Shown: positions 17,001 through 25,525 of the stretch, piece after piece | How the letters are laid out: the number at the start of each line of letters is the position of its first letter | Numbering within the stretch: position 1 is the first letter of the stretch | Assembly: GCA_019310245.1 (NCBI GenBank) | Contig: JAFDER010000005.1 | Coordinates: 1 to 34,539, forward strand | Length of the DNA: 34,539 nt | Origin: Deltaproteobacteria bacterium | Lineage (GTDB): Bacteria; Myxococcota_A; Polyangia; DRWM01 | Direction: 5' to 3' | The notes under the pieces: model-generated | Told to the model about the DNA's origin: nothing | Database searches by the model: none | Seen by the model: the letters and a program-made list of their open reading frames with translations, nothing else | Made by a program: the position numbers and the translations under genes

Positions 17001-18974
17001 ACCCGCCGATTCCACCCAGGCCTCCAGCTCGCGGCCGTACTCCTCGACGCGGCCGGCGGCGAGCAGCTCGCGCCTCAGCGCGGCGAACGCCAGCATGTGC
17101 GACGGCTCTTCCTCGAGGATGCCCCTCAAGAGGGCGATCCGCTCTCCCGGATCCTCGACGGTCCCCTCCCTGAGCGCGACGAACGCGGCCGGCGCCGCAG
17201 CGAGCCCTGCCTCGTCCGCAAGGTCCGTCTCGCCCTCCCGGAGCGCCGCACGCGTGAGCTCCACGGCCTGCTGCATCTCCTGGTCCTCGTTCCTGGAGAC
17301 GCGTGCTACCAGCAGCGCGGCCGCGAGATCGTTCTCCGCCAGGGCGAGGAGCTTGAGGATGACGGGCCAGAGGATCGCCTCGCCGCCTTTCCTGTCGAAC
17401 ACACGGTCGAGAACCCTCACCGCCTCCTCGGCTCGACCCTCCTCGAGCAGGGACAGGCCGACCTCAGTCACGAGCCAGTCGGTGCCGGGCCTCCCGATCG
17501 CCTCGTCGATCATGGCATGGAGCATCGAGGACCGCTCGGCCGCGTCGGCGCGCGAGAGCCTCAGGAAAAGGTCGAGGCTGACGGCATCCAGATCCGGGGC
17601 CTGCTCGAGCACGCCCTTGAGCGTGTCCACCGCACCGGCGTCATCCATCGCCGAGGCGCGGCGCCACGCCAGCACGGCGGCAAGCCTCCCAACGGGAAGG
17701 AGGGACTCGAGATCTCCGAGCGCGGAGTCGAGCGCGGGTCCGTCATCGAGAGAAGCGAGCAGCTGGAGCACCCTCTCGGGGATCCCCGCCGGCAGGGGTG
17801 CGAGCAGGCTCCGGGCCTCTTCCGGCCGCGCGAGCACCATGATCTCGAGCGCCGCCCTGAGAAACCCGTGGCCGCGCGCGAGCGGCAGCGCGGGGTCAAG
17901 CCCCGGCAGGTCGGAGATCCTGTCGGCCTCGGCCCACGCGCGATCCGCGGCATGGCGGCGCCACAGGGCGCAGATGGCCGCCTCCTCGTTGTCTCGCGCA
18001 TCGAGGGCCGCGGAATAGGCCGTGGCGGCCGCATCGCCGTCTCCAGAAACCTCTGCGAGCAGACCTGCCGCGGACTGCAGGGAGGAGACGAACAGCCCGT
18101 CCTGGGCGCTGGAGGCCACGGCCCGAGCCGCACGCGACGCCCCGCCCGCGTCGGCCTCGAGAAGCGAGGCCGAGAGCTTCACGAGGTCCGCGTACACGTC
18201 TCCGCTGCCCGGACCGATCCTGGAGAGACCTTCCGCGGCCTGCTTCTGATCGTCCAGTCTCCAGCCGCGAATCTCGAGATCGAGGCTCTCGAGCCGGTCG
18301 CGCACCACGGCATCCTGCGCGAGGGCCTTCTCCTCATCCAGGAGCTGACGGGCGGAATCCATGTCGCCGCTGGCCAGATGGCACCTGCGCAGTCCCTGGA
18401 TGGCGGGAAGGCAGCCGGGATCGAGCTCGTGCGCCGAGGTCAGGAGCTTGAGCGCCTCCTCGGCCTGGCCAAGCCTCACCTCGCAGATGCGGCCGGCCTC
18501 GGCGAGCAGCCGCGCGGCAAGGGACGGATCCTCCATCTCGCGCGCATCCTCGACCATCTGTCCGGCGCACCCCGACCACTGCTCCCGGGTCCAGAGCGCC
18601 TCGTCATCGAAGAAGCCGTCATCGCTCCCGAACGCGTCCTCGTCGAACTCCGCTCCGGACTCGATGACCACGTCATCGTCATCGTCGGAGGCATCCACCT
18701 CGACGCCGATGTCCTCCTCCGCAGGCAGCCCCTCGTAGACGTCCAGGTCCTCGTCATCGAAGTCCTCGATGACGAAGTCCTCGTCGTCCCCAACCTCGAT
18801 CTCGGTCTCGGGCAGATCGTCCCAGAGGCCCTCGTCGGCCTCGCCGTACTCGATCTCAACATCGTCCGACGAAGGGGCGCCTGCATCCACCACGGCGTCA
18901 CCGAGCTCCTGCTCGAGCAGGTCGCCGGAAACGTCGGAGGGTCCGCCCTTCACGATGTCGTCGTCGTGCTTCAA
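14088..18974 (-). CDS. Giant TPR protein with acidic N-terminus and degenerate M48-like C-terminal domain (1628 aa)
   Basis: No signal peptide, so probably cytoplasmic. Residues about 1-127 are extremely Asp/Glu-rich and low-complexity. From about 130 to 1350 the protein is a long array of TPR-like helical pairs; clear ones include AGVYEQAGRQEEAIASLRRVL and AIVCFEKVLATGEQDLDVAR. The last 250 residues differ. A hydrophobic strand and helix (NPPLLVVGEPLYRSLDEAQK, then RFVFAWGSRLSA near 1466) matches the layout of M48 peptidases, but the HExxH position is lost; YADAAALLACGDIPGALQFV (near 1561) would be the equivalent of the M48 AD-helix. The same tail occurs in the next gene upstream and in the TPR gene at the right edge. 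It follows the 1560-aa gene by 16 bp and abuts nadD. Likely a scaffold; function unknown. Confidence 0.85.
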   Translation of the reverse strand: MKHDDDIVKGGPSDVSGDLLEQELGDAVVDAGAPSSDDVEIEYGEADEGLWDDLPETEIEVGDDEDFVIEDFDDEDLDVYEGLPAEEDIGVEVDASDDDDDVVIESGAEFDEDAFGSDDGFFDDEALWTREQWSGCAGQMVEDAREMEDPSLAARLLAEAGRICEVRLGQAEEALKLLTSAHELDPGCLPAIQGLRRCHLASGDMDSARQLLDEEKALAQDAVVRDRLESLDLEIRGWRLDDQKQAAEGLSRIGPGSGDVYADLVKLSASLLEADAGGASRAARAVASSAQDGLFVSSLQSAAGLLAEVSGDGDAAATAYSAALDARDNEEAAICALWRRHAADRAWAEADRISDLPGLDPALPLARGHGFLRAALEIMVLARPEEARSLLAPLPAGIPERVLQLLASLDDGPALDSALGDLESLLPVGRLAAVLAWRRASAMDDAGAVDTLKGVLEQAPDLDAVSLDLFLRLSRADAAERSSMLHAMIDEAIGRPGTDWLVTEVGLSLLEEGRAEEAVRVLDRVFDRKGGEAILWPVILKLLALAENDLAAALLVARVSRNEDQEMQQAVELTRAALREGETDLADEAGLAAAPAAFVALREGTVEDPGERIALLRGILEEEPSHMLAFAALRRELLAAGRVEEYGRELEAWVESAGGASGRIQGERVALLSLGAGSSLGEQDLRSHLEASGDDTFLPLFIASLEGFPALAAESTERIASGLEGEAADRWWFDAARRWAAADPHKTSSALDRITGSGWKAAADGLLEATSWLSGRWDDAAGLLIAAMKRLPEGEHSEPILSRMVFVDGFLKGETSMAMAEAESLREIPNVGSLFCLRFLYSELLARGRLDEVAAPLEAMARQLAGSDESSAFAWLAVRSLGRGDESLRPHADALVRDVLEARAQDLPLLLVADAQARRTGDREMLMSVLSEMAGAMEGDREQGGIMWILALMFFEKDPERALSLAREAQEKLPTNPIAALLVEQLATTREDWATAAAFARQAASLTKQLAFGVEDFLRAGTIYRDRLKEGGWAVQCFEQAVSLDPSDSRGFGTLRDHFSSLGEWDRVATLIEERILAVESAEDRHELLRDLAGVYEQAGRQEEAIASLRRVLADQPEDAMSLSNLAGLCMRTGLWEEAVSSLQERAMLPMTDEESVDVFRKLGGMYVDHVPNDERAIVCFEKVLATGEQDLDVARQLVALYEKTGAWEKGLKMAEFLYNDSEEDEEKARWLVVAGRLWQTGGGDLRRAEQTFEMARKLVPGLPEPVVSLVRLYRQQGDQRALSFHLERSLGDLKVFAKSDPGNIALYHTVFQIARESGVDKDIRIAGTLLEGLFDLHPTEQVPYEDAGGRITWSAGSWLNEPGLEDHLAPKSFTPSFRVLVARLREVILKSVGYDSKQYGISRATRLSKRFSSDTKLVEEAARHFGIKPLQVHATDLIPNCLTVLSDNPPLLVVGEPLYRSLDEAQKRFVFAWGSRLSASGLVPFVSMTEASLPALWVALVQQFEPSYFVSGVSADETAALSTSLRKNFPRKAREELLGPALECSGDQLIDVANLYADVTGYADAAALLACGDIPGALQFVWQVSSMDEPFATDYAAAKALRESPALARLVEFIMSGRFSRCLPGEE

Positions 18975-18990
18975 GATCTCCCTTCCCGGT

Positions 18991-21900
18991 TCATCCGTCC
19001 AGTCCCAGGAGCTTTCTCAGCCTCGCAAAGCGCGAGGACAGCGCGAACTTCAATCCCTCCCTGAGGTGCGACTCCGCCTCGAAGAACTCCCGCGCATCTG
19101 CCATGTCGCCGTGTGGCCCGTCCTGTGCCAGCATGCCGGGCACCGAGGCCGACAGGAGGACCCCTGCCCTGAACGTTCCGACCCTCAGGCTGCGGAGGCC
19201 CTCCGTGATGGCAGCGGCGTCCGCGGCGGGAGCCACCTCGTGCAGGCTCGCAAGCCTCGACAGGGACCCGGAGTTCAGGACCTTGCCCAGCCTCTCCGCC
19301 AGCTCCTGCGTTCCAGGGGCGGGCTCGAGCATCGAGCCGTCCACGCCGGAGGCCATGATTCCCGCCTTGACGATCTCGGCGGCCCGATCTTCATCGAGCA
19401 TGGCGAGTACCGGGGCACGCAGGGACAGGTAGCCCAGGATCATGCCCACCCTGAAGAGCACGCCGTCGGGAACCGGGTGCGCGAGAGAACCGTCGACCAC
19501 GAGGGTGGCCGGGCCGACGAGCCTCACGCCCTCCTCGATTCCGGCGGCCTTCTCGAGCACCAGCTCGGGCACCCTGAACGCCTCGCCCCATCCCAGGATC
19601 TGCCTCGCGAGGGGCAGCTGGGGATCGAGGGGCTCGACATCGACGCGCGCGGGCAGCAGGCCGTCCGCCTCCAGCAGCTCGAGGCCGCCGCCCTCGCACA
19701 CGTTCGTCAGCACACCGGCCACGAGCGACCCCGGTAAGTCCGTCCCGAGAAGCTCCGCCAGCTCATCCTCGGACAGGGAGCCCTGCGGGATCTGCGGCAC
19801 CATGGGGGCCATGGAGGTCCTGGCCGGCGTGCGGGCCTCACCCTCGTCCGGGCTCCGGAGAAGCCCGAGGATCGTGTCGTAGTAGCGGGCCGCGCTCGCG
19901 TCCTTGAGCAGCCTGCTGGCCTTGACGAGGAACGTCAGGGCGTCGACCTGCAGGGGGTCTTCCTCGAGCATGGAATGCACGTTCTGCACGAACGGCCTCA
20001 GCTCCTCGGCGGACAGCCCCGGCGCACCGACCGAGGCGTTCCAGCGCATGAGCGCCTCATAGGCCACCGGATTCTCCGTGAGGATCTGTGCGTAGACCTT
20101 TGCGGCCTCATCGGGCTGCTTGGCGTAGCGCAGGAAGATCTCCGCCTTCTTGATCAGGAGCGCCTGCCGCTTGGCCTGGTCGTCGACGCCATCCGCAAGC
20201 TCCTGCTGCAGCGAGGCCGCCTCGTCCCAGGCCTCGAGCCGGAGCGCCAGGCGCATGGTCTTGTTGACGATGTTCTCGTCGGCCTCTCCCTGTCGCACGA
20301 GCTGCAGACAGTAACCGAGGCCTCGCCTGAGATCCTTCATCTTGGCAAGGCTCACGCTGATGCACTTGTGCAGGACCGCGACGCGGGCCGAGTGATCGTC
20401 CGTGTACTCGAGAAGCTGATCCGCGGCATCGAGGGCCTGATCGAACCTCTCGACCTGCAGCAGGAGGTCGAGCTTCATCTTCCACGCCGTGACCTTGTGG
20501 GGCTGCACGATCAGGAGATCGTCCAGCGCGAGGAGGGCTCCGTCGAAGTCCTTGGTCTTGCGCTTCAGATCGGCGAGCTTGAGCTGCAGGGCCTCGATCT
20601 CATCGAGTTCCATGGTGGATGCCACCCGCCTCTCGATGACGTCGATGACTCCCTGCATGTCGCCGCGCAGCTCCATGGCGCGCAGCAGGCCAGTGAACGA
20701 GCGAGGATCCGCCGGATCGAGCTCGGCCGCCTGCTGGTAGCACGAGGCCGCCTTCTCTGCGGCCGCCTGATCCTTGGAGTAGAGCTCGGCCGCCTTGACG
20801 AGCATCCTCACCTTGCGCTTCAGATCCGCGGCAAGGCCTGCGCGGGCCTCCATCGCCCGAGCCAGGGCCGCGCTGTCCTCGAGGCCCGGAGCCAGCCGCA
20901 GCACGCCCTCGATGGCAGCGGGATCCATGGGATCGGTATCCAGCGCCTCGACGAAGGCTCCGAGCGCGGCCTGGCTCTGTCCGGCCGACTCGGCGAGCTC
21001 CGCGAGCTCCGCGAAGGTCCGCGCCCGGTGCGCGGAGCCGGTCAGAGCGCGTGCCTCCTCGAGCGCTGCCGCGATTCCCGATTCCGTGAGGTCCATGGGG
21101 CCGTTGAGCACTGCCGTGGCAACGGCCGGTGAGAGGTTCGAGGGATCCGGAGCAGGGAGCCTGTCGTCCTCGTCCTGCTCGGGCCTCGACATGCCGTCAA
21201 GGAGTCCCAGCTGGATCTGGTGGTGCGCGATGATTCCCTTGATCCGGGGATCGCCGAACCAGAGGGCGAGCCTCCCGAGATCGCTCACGTACTCCTGGAG
21301 GTCACTGCTGGCCCGTGCAGCAGCCAGGCGCACGAGGAGGCTGACGGGATCGCCTCCGCGCACGCCGAGGATCTGCGTCGCCAGACCCGCAGCGGCCTCG
21401 GGATCTCCGTCGAGGACGAGGCACAGGAGCATGCGCACCCTGCGCCAAGCCACCTCGTAGGCAGAGTCCCCGACGTCGCCGGACAAAAGCACGTCGAGCG
21501 CGGGGGCGACGTCCTGCCAGCGGTCCGCCATCGGCCCGAGGAAGAGCATCGCAAAGAGAGCCTCGGCCCCCTCGGGATCGTCGGCCACGGCGGCCTCGAC
21601 GCTCTGCATCGCACCTGCGGTGTCCCCCTCCTCGAACAGCTTCCTCAGCCCGACCATGATGCGCAGGGAGGCCCGCGCCTCACCGGGCTCGAGCTCCTCG
21701 GAGAGCTCGCCGAGGACCTCGAGAATGCGCGCCGGTTCGCCCGCGCGCAGCGACAGATTCAACCGCGTGGCCGAGTCCAGTCCGAAGGCGGGGTCGAGCA
21801 GGGCCGAGGCCAGCCTGGCGGACGCCTCGTCACCGGGCTCCCCTCCCATGGCGAGCGAGGCGGCGGCACCGGCGATGTGCGGCTCGAGCCCGGGCGATCC

Positions 21901-23673
21901 GGCCTCGATCACCGACGCGAGCCAGCGGACGGCCCCCTGCGCCGTCTCGGGCCGCGAGGCCAGACGGAGCATCCGGTGGACGTCGAACGGACCGGGCGAC
22001 TGCGCGGGCACGACGTCCCGTCCCGGCTCTGAGCCGCACACGAACGCCACGTCGCCATCGAGACCTGGAACCTCGGCTCCGGTCCCGCGCACGTGCGTGA
22101 GCAACGCCCGCACCCACGGCTCCGCGCTCTCGCCGCGGCCCCAGACGAGGAGCTTCGTCGCACCGGCGAGTGCGGCGAACATCTGGGCTGCACCGAAGTC
22201 CACTCCGGGTGCGCCCATGATCTCGGCGAGTTCGTCCGATCCCGGACGCTCGAACGCATGGAGCCTGATCAGGTCCACGAGGGCGGCATCCGCCCTCGGT
22301 CCACCCTGGGCGGTCCACGCGCTCAGGGCTTTCTGCCGCAGGAAGCTGTTGCCGCTCGTGCGCGCGGCCGCGTAGGCGAGATCGGCGAGACCGCCTTCCA
22401 GCGTCTCGATCTCGGCCAGGCTGCGCGCAACGGCCTCCACGTCCTCGCCCGTCGACCAGCGCGATTCGAGGTTGATGAACGTGCTGAGCAGATCGGTCGG
22501 ATCCGCGGAGTCGTCCCCGCTGCCCTCGCCGCCGAGCGATTCGAGCGCATCGAGGACGCGCGAGTCGAATCCAAGGCCGCGAATCTGGCCGATGAGACCT
22601 TTGACATCATCGAACCGCCCTCCTGCCAGAGCGGCGCGCGCCCTGTTCCAGAGGTTCCACGCCGCGTCGACCTCACCGTCCGTGGATGCGGTCGCCTCGA
22701 GGTACCGCTCCAGATCCTCGATGCGACCGGCCGCCATGTAGTGGTCGACGGCGATCCCGTCCAGGCCGGAATGCAGGATGACACCGGGATCCAGGGCGTC
22801 GAGAATCGTGTTCATCCTCTCGACGACGTCGCTCTCCCTCGTGATGGAGGGATCTCCGCCGCCCAGCTGCCAGGCCAGCGCGGCAAGAAGGGCCGCGGCC
22901 TGCGGTGCATCGCCCGGGGAGGCGAGGATGAAGCGACTCGAGAGAGCATCCTCGGATGCCGACTCGACGCCGACGAGCCTGCGCGCCTCGGACAGGACCA
23001 TCCGGATCGTGCGTGCTCGATCACCCGTGGCAAGCCCCAGCCTCACGGTCTCGCTGAACCTGGGAAAGACATCGGCAGGATCGTCATGGACCTCGTCGAG
23101 CAGATGCCAGACGCGGTCCACCTCGCCCTGCTCGACGAAATGACGTGCCAGCTCGAGCCTGACCTGCGAGCCGACGAGAGGCTGGACCGTCGCGTCCTTC
23201 CACCGCTCGAGCACCGTGAGTCGAGCCTCGGGATCGTCCCGCGTGAAGTGCTCCCATTCCTCGAGGACGAGGGCCAGCACGCGCTCGGGATGGCTCTCGC
23301 GGACCTTCTCGAGAAGTCCCAGGCGATCGAGCCCCTCGACAGGCGAGGCCTCGAGCGACTCCGCGAGGAACAGCGACAGCAGGCTGGCCATCCTGCCTTC
23401 CGCCTTGTCCAGCGCGACATGGTAGAGCCTGGTAAGCCTCTGGTGGCTCGACGCGCCGAGCAGGATCGAGCCCGCCGCGAGCACGGGAAGCTGGAAGTCG
23501 TCCTCGAGCTTCAGCGACAGCAGGTACTGCCGCATGGCCTCGGCGTTCTCACCGCCCAGGAACTCGAGGATCTGTCCCGCCTGGTACAGCAGGACGGACC
23601 TCATCTCGTCGGGATAGTCACCGCTCAGGACTTCCTTGAGCAAGCGATCACGAATGGAGGTGACGTCAACCAC
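18991..23673 (-). CDS. Giant TPR protein, paralogue with the same C-terminal domain (1560 aa)
   Basis: The start is GTG at 23673 with a modest AGGT upstream. There is no signal peptide or acidic leader. Helical repeats fill about residues 10-1300; clear TPR units lie around 940-1290 (ALGAFVEALDTDPMDPAAIE, ASCYQQAAELDPADPRSFTG, GALLALDDLLIVQPHKVTAW). The C-terminal domain (about 1330-1560) has GPATLVVDGSLAHPVPDGVL, a helix FRVGMILGYLSLRAPVLAML where an M48 active-site helix would be, and FRAGVLLSASVPGMLAQ near 1505. These match the tails of the 1628-aa gene and of the TPR gene at the right edge, and no zinc ligands remain. First gene of the TPR-TPR-nadD unit and divergent from the cyclic-nucleotide-binding protein. 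Function not known; a large assembly platform is plausible (inference). Confidence 0.85.
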   Translation of the reverse strand: MVDVTSIRDRLLKEVLSGDYPDEMRSVLLYQAGQILEFLGGENAEAMRQYLLSLKLEDDFQLPVLAAGSILLGASSHQRLTRLYHVALDKAEGRMASLLSLFLAESLEASPVEGLDRLGLLEKVRESHPERVLALVLEEWEHFTRDDPEARLTVLERWKDATVQPLVGSQVRLELARHFVEQGEVDRVWHLLDEVHDDPADVFPRFSETVRLGLATGDRARTIRMVLSEARRLVGVESASEDALSSRFILASPGDAPQAAALLAALAWQLGGGDPSITRESDVVERMNTILDALDPGVILHSGLDGIAVDHYMAAGRIEDLERYLEATASTDGEVDAAWNLWNRARAALAGGRFDDVKGLIGQIRGLGFDSRVLDALESLGGEGSGDDSADPTDLLSTFINLESRWSTGEDVEAVARSLAEIETLEGGLADLAYAAARTSGNSFLRQKALSAWTAQGGPRADAALVDLIRLHAFERPGSDELAEIMGAPGVDFGAAQMFAALAGATKLLVWGRGESAEPWVRALLTHVRGTGAEVPGLDGDVAFVCGSEPGRDVVPAQSPGPFDVHRMLRLASRPETAQGAVRWLASVIEAGSPGLEPHIAGAAASLAMGGEPGDEASARLASALLDPAFGLDSATRLNLSLRAGEPARILEVLGELSEELEPGEARASLRIMVGLRKLFEEGDTAGAMQSVEAAVADDPEGAEALFAMLFLGPMADRWQDVAPALDVLLSGDVGDSAYEVAWRRVRMLLCLVLDGDPEAAAGLATQILGVRGGDPVSLLVRLAAARASSDLQEYVSDLGRLALWFGDPRIKGIIAHHQIQLGLLDGMSRPEQDEDDRLPAPDPSNLSPAVATAVLNGPMDLTESGIAAALEEARALTGSAHRARTFAELAELAESAGQSQAALGAFVEALDTDPMDPAAIEGVLRLAPGLEDSAALARAMEARAGLAADLKRKVRMLVKAAELYSKDQAAAEKAASCYQQAAELDPADPRSFTGLLRAMELRGDMQGVIDVIERRVASTMELDEIEALQLKLADLKRKTKDFDGALLALDDLLIVQPHKVTAWKMKLDLLLQVERFDQALDAADQLLEYTDDHSARVAVLHKCISVSLAKMKDLRRGLGYCLQLVRQGEADENIVNKTMRLALRLEAWDEAASLQQELADGVDDQAKRQALLIKKAEIFLRYAKQPDEAAKVYAQILTENPVAYEALMRWNASVGAPGLSAEELRPFVQNVHSMLEEDPLQVDALTFLVKASRLLKDASAARYYDTILGLLRSPDEGEARTPARTSMAPMVPQIPQGSLSEDELAELLGTDLPGSLVAGVLTNVCEGGGLELLEADGLLPARVDVEPLDPQLPLARQILGWGEAFRVPELVLEKAAGIEEGVRLVGPATLVVDGSLAHPVPDGVLFRVGMILGYLSLRAPVLAMLDEDRAAEIVKAGIMASGVDGSMLEPAPGTQELAERLGKVLNSGSLSRLASLHEVAPAADAAAITEGLRSLRVGTFRAGVLLSASVPGMLAQDGPHGDMADAREFFEAESHLREGLKFALSSRFARLRKLLGLDG

Positions 23674-23707
23674 GCTAGACCTACAAAATACCTCGAAAAG
23701 TGAACCA

Positions 23708-23736
23708 ATACTTGTTTACTCGGATGACTTTGTCAA
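23708..23736 (-). promoter_or_regulatory. Promoter of the giant TPR genes
   Basis: On the minus strand a perfect TTGACA (23736-23731), 17 nt, then a weak AAGTAT (23713-23708). The start site would lie about 30 nt before the GTG at 23673. Confidence 0.5.
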
Positions 23737-23790
23737 CTCTCGCCGTGTCGAATCGAGAGTATCGCCCGCGCACGTCTTGTACATGGAATG

Positions 23791-23819
23791 TTGACCCGAA
23801 CTCCCGAACAGAATACAAA
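23791..23819 (+). promoter_or_regulatory. Promoter of the cyclic-nucleotide-domain gene
   Basis: TTGACC (23791-23796), 17 nt, then TACAAA (23814-23819). Transcription would begin near 23826, which rules out the upstream in-frame start at 23700 and leaves a very short leader before the ATG at 23832. Confidence 0.55.
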
Positions 23820-23831
23820 CATGGACTGGAC

Positions 23832-25166
23832 ATGACACGGACAATGAAGGACATCCTCGGCCTTGCCGGGGAATTCAAGGCGAAGCGGGAATGGGTCAGG
23901 GCGCTGAAGATCTACCGCCTCGTCCTCGAGGCGGTGCCTCAGGACTACGAGACCCGTCTGAACATCGGGGATGCCCTCATGGCGATGGGGGAGGAGGAGC
24001 TGGCCCGAAAGGTCTGGCATGAGACGTTCCGCTACGACATGCGGATGGGGCAGCCCGTCCAGGCCATCGTGGCGGCCAAGCGGCTCATGGCCCAGGATCG
24101 GGTGCACGAGGCGTTGCTCAAGGAGCTCGCTGCCTTCTACCACGCGGAGTCCGAGCACGTGGGCAGAACGTCCAGGCTCGCGCCCGTCGACCTGGAGGTC
24201 CCGGTCAGGGACGACGTCGACACCGATTACGCCATCGAGCCCGGTGCTCTGGCACGTCAATCCGCAGAGCTCGTCCTGTCCATCGGCCAGCAGGCCAGCT
24301 TCCCGCAAAAGGTCCCGCCGCTTCCCATCCTGTCGGACCTGCCGCCGGACCTGTTCTGCGAGCTGCTCGCAACCGTGGACCTGCGCAGGCTCGACCCGGG
24401 CGTGGCGTTCCTCAAGGAAGGGGAGAACGCAGAGACGTTCTACATGCTCGCCAGGGGCAAGGTCCGCATCTTCAAGTCCGATCCCATGGGTCGACGCGTG
24501 GAGCTGGCCCAGCTCGGCGAGGGGTCCATCCTCGGGGAGATGGCGCTGCTGACGGCTTCCCCGAGGACGGCCAGCGTCGAGACGATCGAGGACTCGGACC
24601 TGCTCGAGTTCTCGAAGGCGGATCTGACCCGGATCAGCGAGGAGTCGATCCTGGTCGAGGCGGCGCTCGACAGGTTCACGCGTGAGAGGCTCGTCTCGAA
24701 CCTGCTCGCCACGAACCCGCTCTTCGCACCGTTCGATCGCAAGCAGCGCTACGAGCTCCTGAGCAGGTTCACCGTGCACGAGGTGGTGCCCAGCACGCTG
24801 CTCGTCAAGCAGGGAAGCCGCGGCCAGGGCCTGTTCATCATCCTCTACGGCGAGGTCGACGTCACGAAGCTCGACGGCGACGAGGAGGTCCTGCTGGCCA
24901 CCCTGAAGGCGGGGGACGTCTTCGGCGAGATCTCGCTCATCAAGGATCAGCCGACCACGGCAACGGTCAAGTCCGTGCGTCACTCGACCATGCTCTTCCT
25001 TCCGAGGGAGTACTTCACGAGCCTGGTCACGGCCATCCCCGAGCTCCGCGAGTACTTCGACAACCTGAGCGAGCAGCGACTCACCCAGACCGCGAAGGCG
25101 CTCGAGGAGGCCCAGTACCTCGAGAGCGTGGACATCGTCTTCGACGACGAGCGCATCATGATCTGA
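23832..25166 (+). CDS. TPR protein with two cyclic-nucleotide-binding domains (444 aa)
   Basis: The start is ATG at 23832 (or ATG 23844, four codons later). The N-terminal 80 residues are TPR-like (EWVRALKIYRLVLEAVPQDY, LNIGDALMAMGEEELARKVW). A first cyclic-nucleotide-binding domain covers about 165-265, with the phosphate-binding cassette GEMALLTASPRTASV carrying the conserved Glu and Arg. A second domain covers about 297-400, with GEISLIKDQPTTATV in which the Arg is replaced by Thr, so ligand binding there is doubtful. There is no helix-turn-helix, so it is not a CRP-type regulator, and no kinase or other output domain is visible. Divergent from the giant TPR genes with facing promoters, suggesting a linked role in signalling to the TPR scaffold (inference). 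Confidence 0.9.
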   Translation: MTRTMKDILGLAGEFKAKREWVRALKIYRLVLEAVPQDYETRLNIGDALMAMGEEELARKVWHETFRYDMRMGQPVQAIVAAKRLMAQDRVHEALLKELAAFYHAESEHVGRTSRLAPVDLEVPVRDDVDTDYAIEPGALARQSAELVLSIGQQASFPQKVPPLPILSDLPPDLFCELLATVDLRRLDPGVAFLKEGENAETFYMLARGKVRIFKSDPMGRRVELAQLGEGSILGEMALLTASPRTASVETIEDSDLLEFSKADLTRISEESILVEAALDRFTRERLVSNLLATNPLFAPFDRKQRYELLSRFTVHEVVPSTLLVKQGSRGQGLFIILYGEVDVTKLDGDEEVLLATLKAGDVFGEISLIKDQPTTATVKSVRHSTMLFLPREYFTSLVTAIPELREYFDNLSEQRLTQTAKALEEAQYLESVDIVFDDERIMI

Positions 25167-25167
25167 C

Positions 25168-25185
25168 TGTGGCAATCTTGCCACA
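25168..25185 (+). repeat. Perfect hairpin just after the cyclic-nucleotide-domain gene
   Basis: TGTGGCAA (25168-25175) pairs with TTGCCACA (25178-25185), starting two bases after the stop codon. No T-run follows, so it is at best a pausing or RNA-stability hairpin, or an operator-like palindrome. Confidence 0.45.
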
Positions 25186-25330
25186 CCTATGTCCGCCGCG
25201 CCACACTCCCGCCCGTGCCGAGGTCCGGAATCGTCCCGGCCCGCCATGCGCAACACCCCGATTTCACGAATGATAACCTGATCTGCGACGGCCCATTCAC
25301 GGCGTGGCATCATGCTTGCTTAATCTTCCG

Positions 25331-25421
25331 GAACATTCGTGGGTACGACGCAGTTCGTTACCCCTACTCTCCTCCCGAAAAGAGCTCCCGCGGTCCACCC
25401 CCCCGCTGGGGCTTTTTTTTT
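25331..25421 (+). ncRNA. Candidate small RNA with anti-Shine-Dalgarno-like loop
   Basis: A weak promoter (TTCACG 25296-25301, 17 nt, CTTAAT 25319-25324) would start a transcript near 25331. It contains a hairpin (GGGTACGA 25341-25348 with TCG/TACCC 25355-25363, one bulge), an unpaired CTCCTCCC (25369-25376) complementary to ribosome-binding sites, and ends in a strong intrinsic terminator. The rest of the 25190-25330 stretch shows no gene. Alternatively this is simply the 3' untranslated end of the preceding gene. Confidence 0.3.
25383..25421 (+). terminator. Intrinsic terminator before rpoZ
   Basis: AGC(T)CCC-GCGG (25383-25393) pairs with CCGC-(T)-GGGGCT (25403-25413), followed by an unbroken run of nine Ts (25413-25421). 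It ends the transcript coming from the cyclic-nucleotide-domain gene or from a small RNA, 29 nt before the rpoZ -35 box. Confidence 0.8.
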
Positions 25422-25449
25422 GTGGGGAGGCCGATGGACGGGCCCCATC

Positions 25450-25479
25450 TTGACAGCCGGGGCGACCACGGCCTATATT
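25450..25479 (+). promoter_or_regulatory. Promoter of rpoZ
   Basis: A perfect TTGACA (25450-25455), 18 nt, then TATATT (25474-25479, five of six consensus bases). It is one of the closest sigma70-type matches in the window. Confidence 0.75.
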
Positions 25480-25525
25480 CCGGCACCAGTGAGGAGCCCC
25501 CGCGGCGCCCACTAAGGAGGTCGGC

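Noticed and set aside
14673-19064. 1463-aa plus-strand open frame
   Set aside because: Antisense to the 1628-aa TPR gene. The opposite frame has real repeats and translational coupling; this one has none.
23700-23831. Upstream start of the cyclic-nucleotide-domain protein
   Set aside because: A TTGACC/TACAAA promoter lies inside this stretch and the residues look unrelated to the protein fold.
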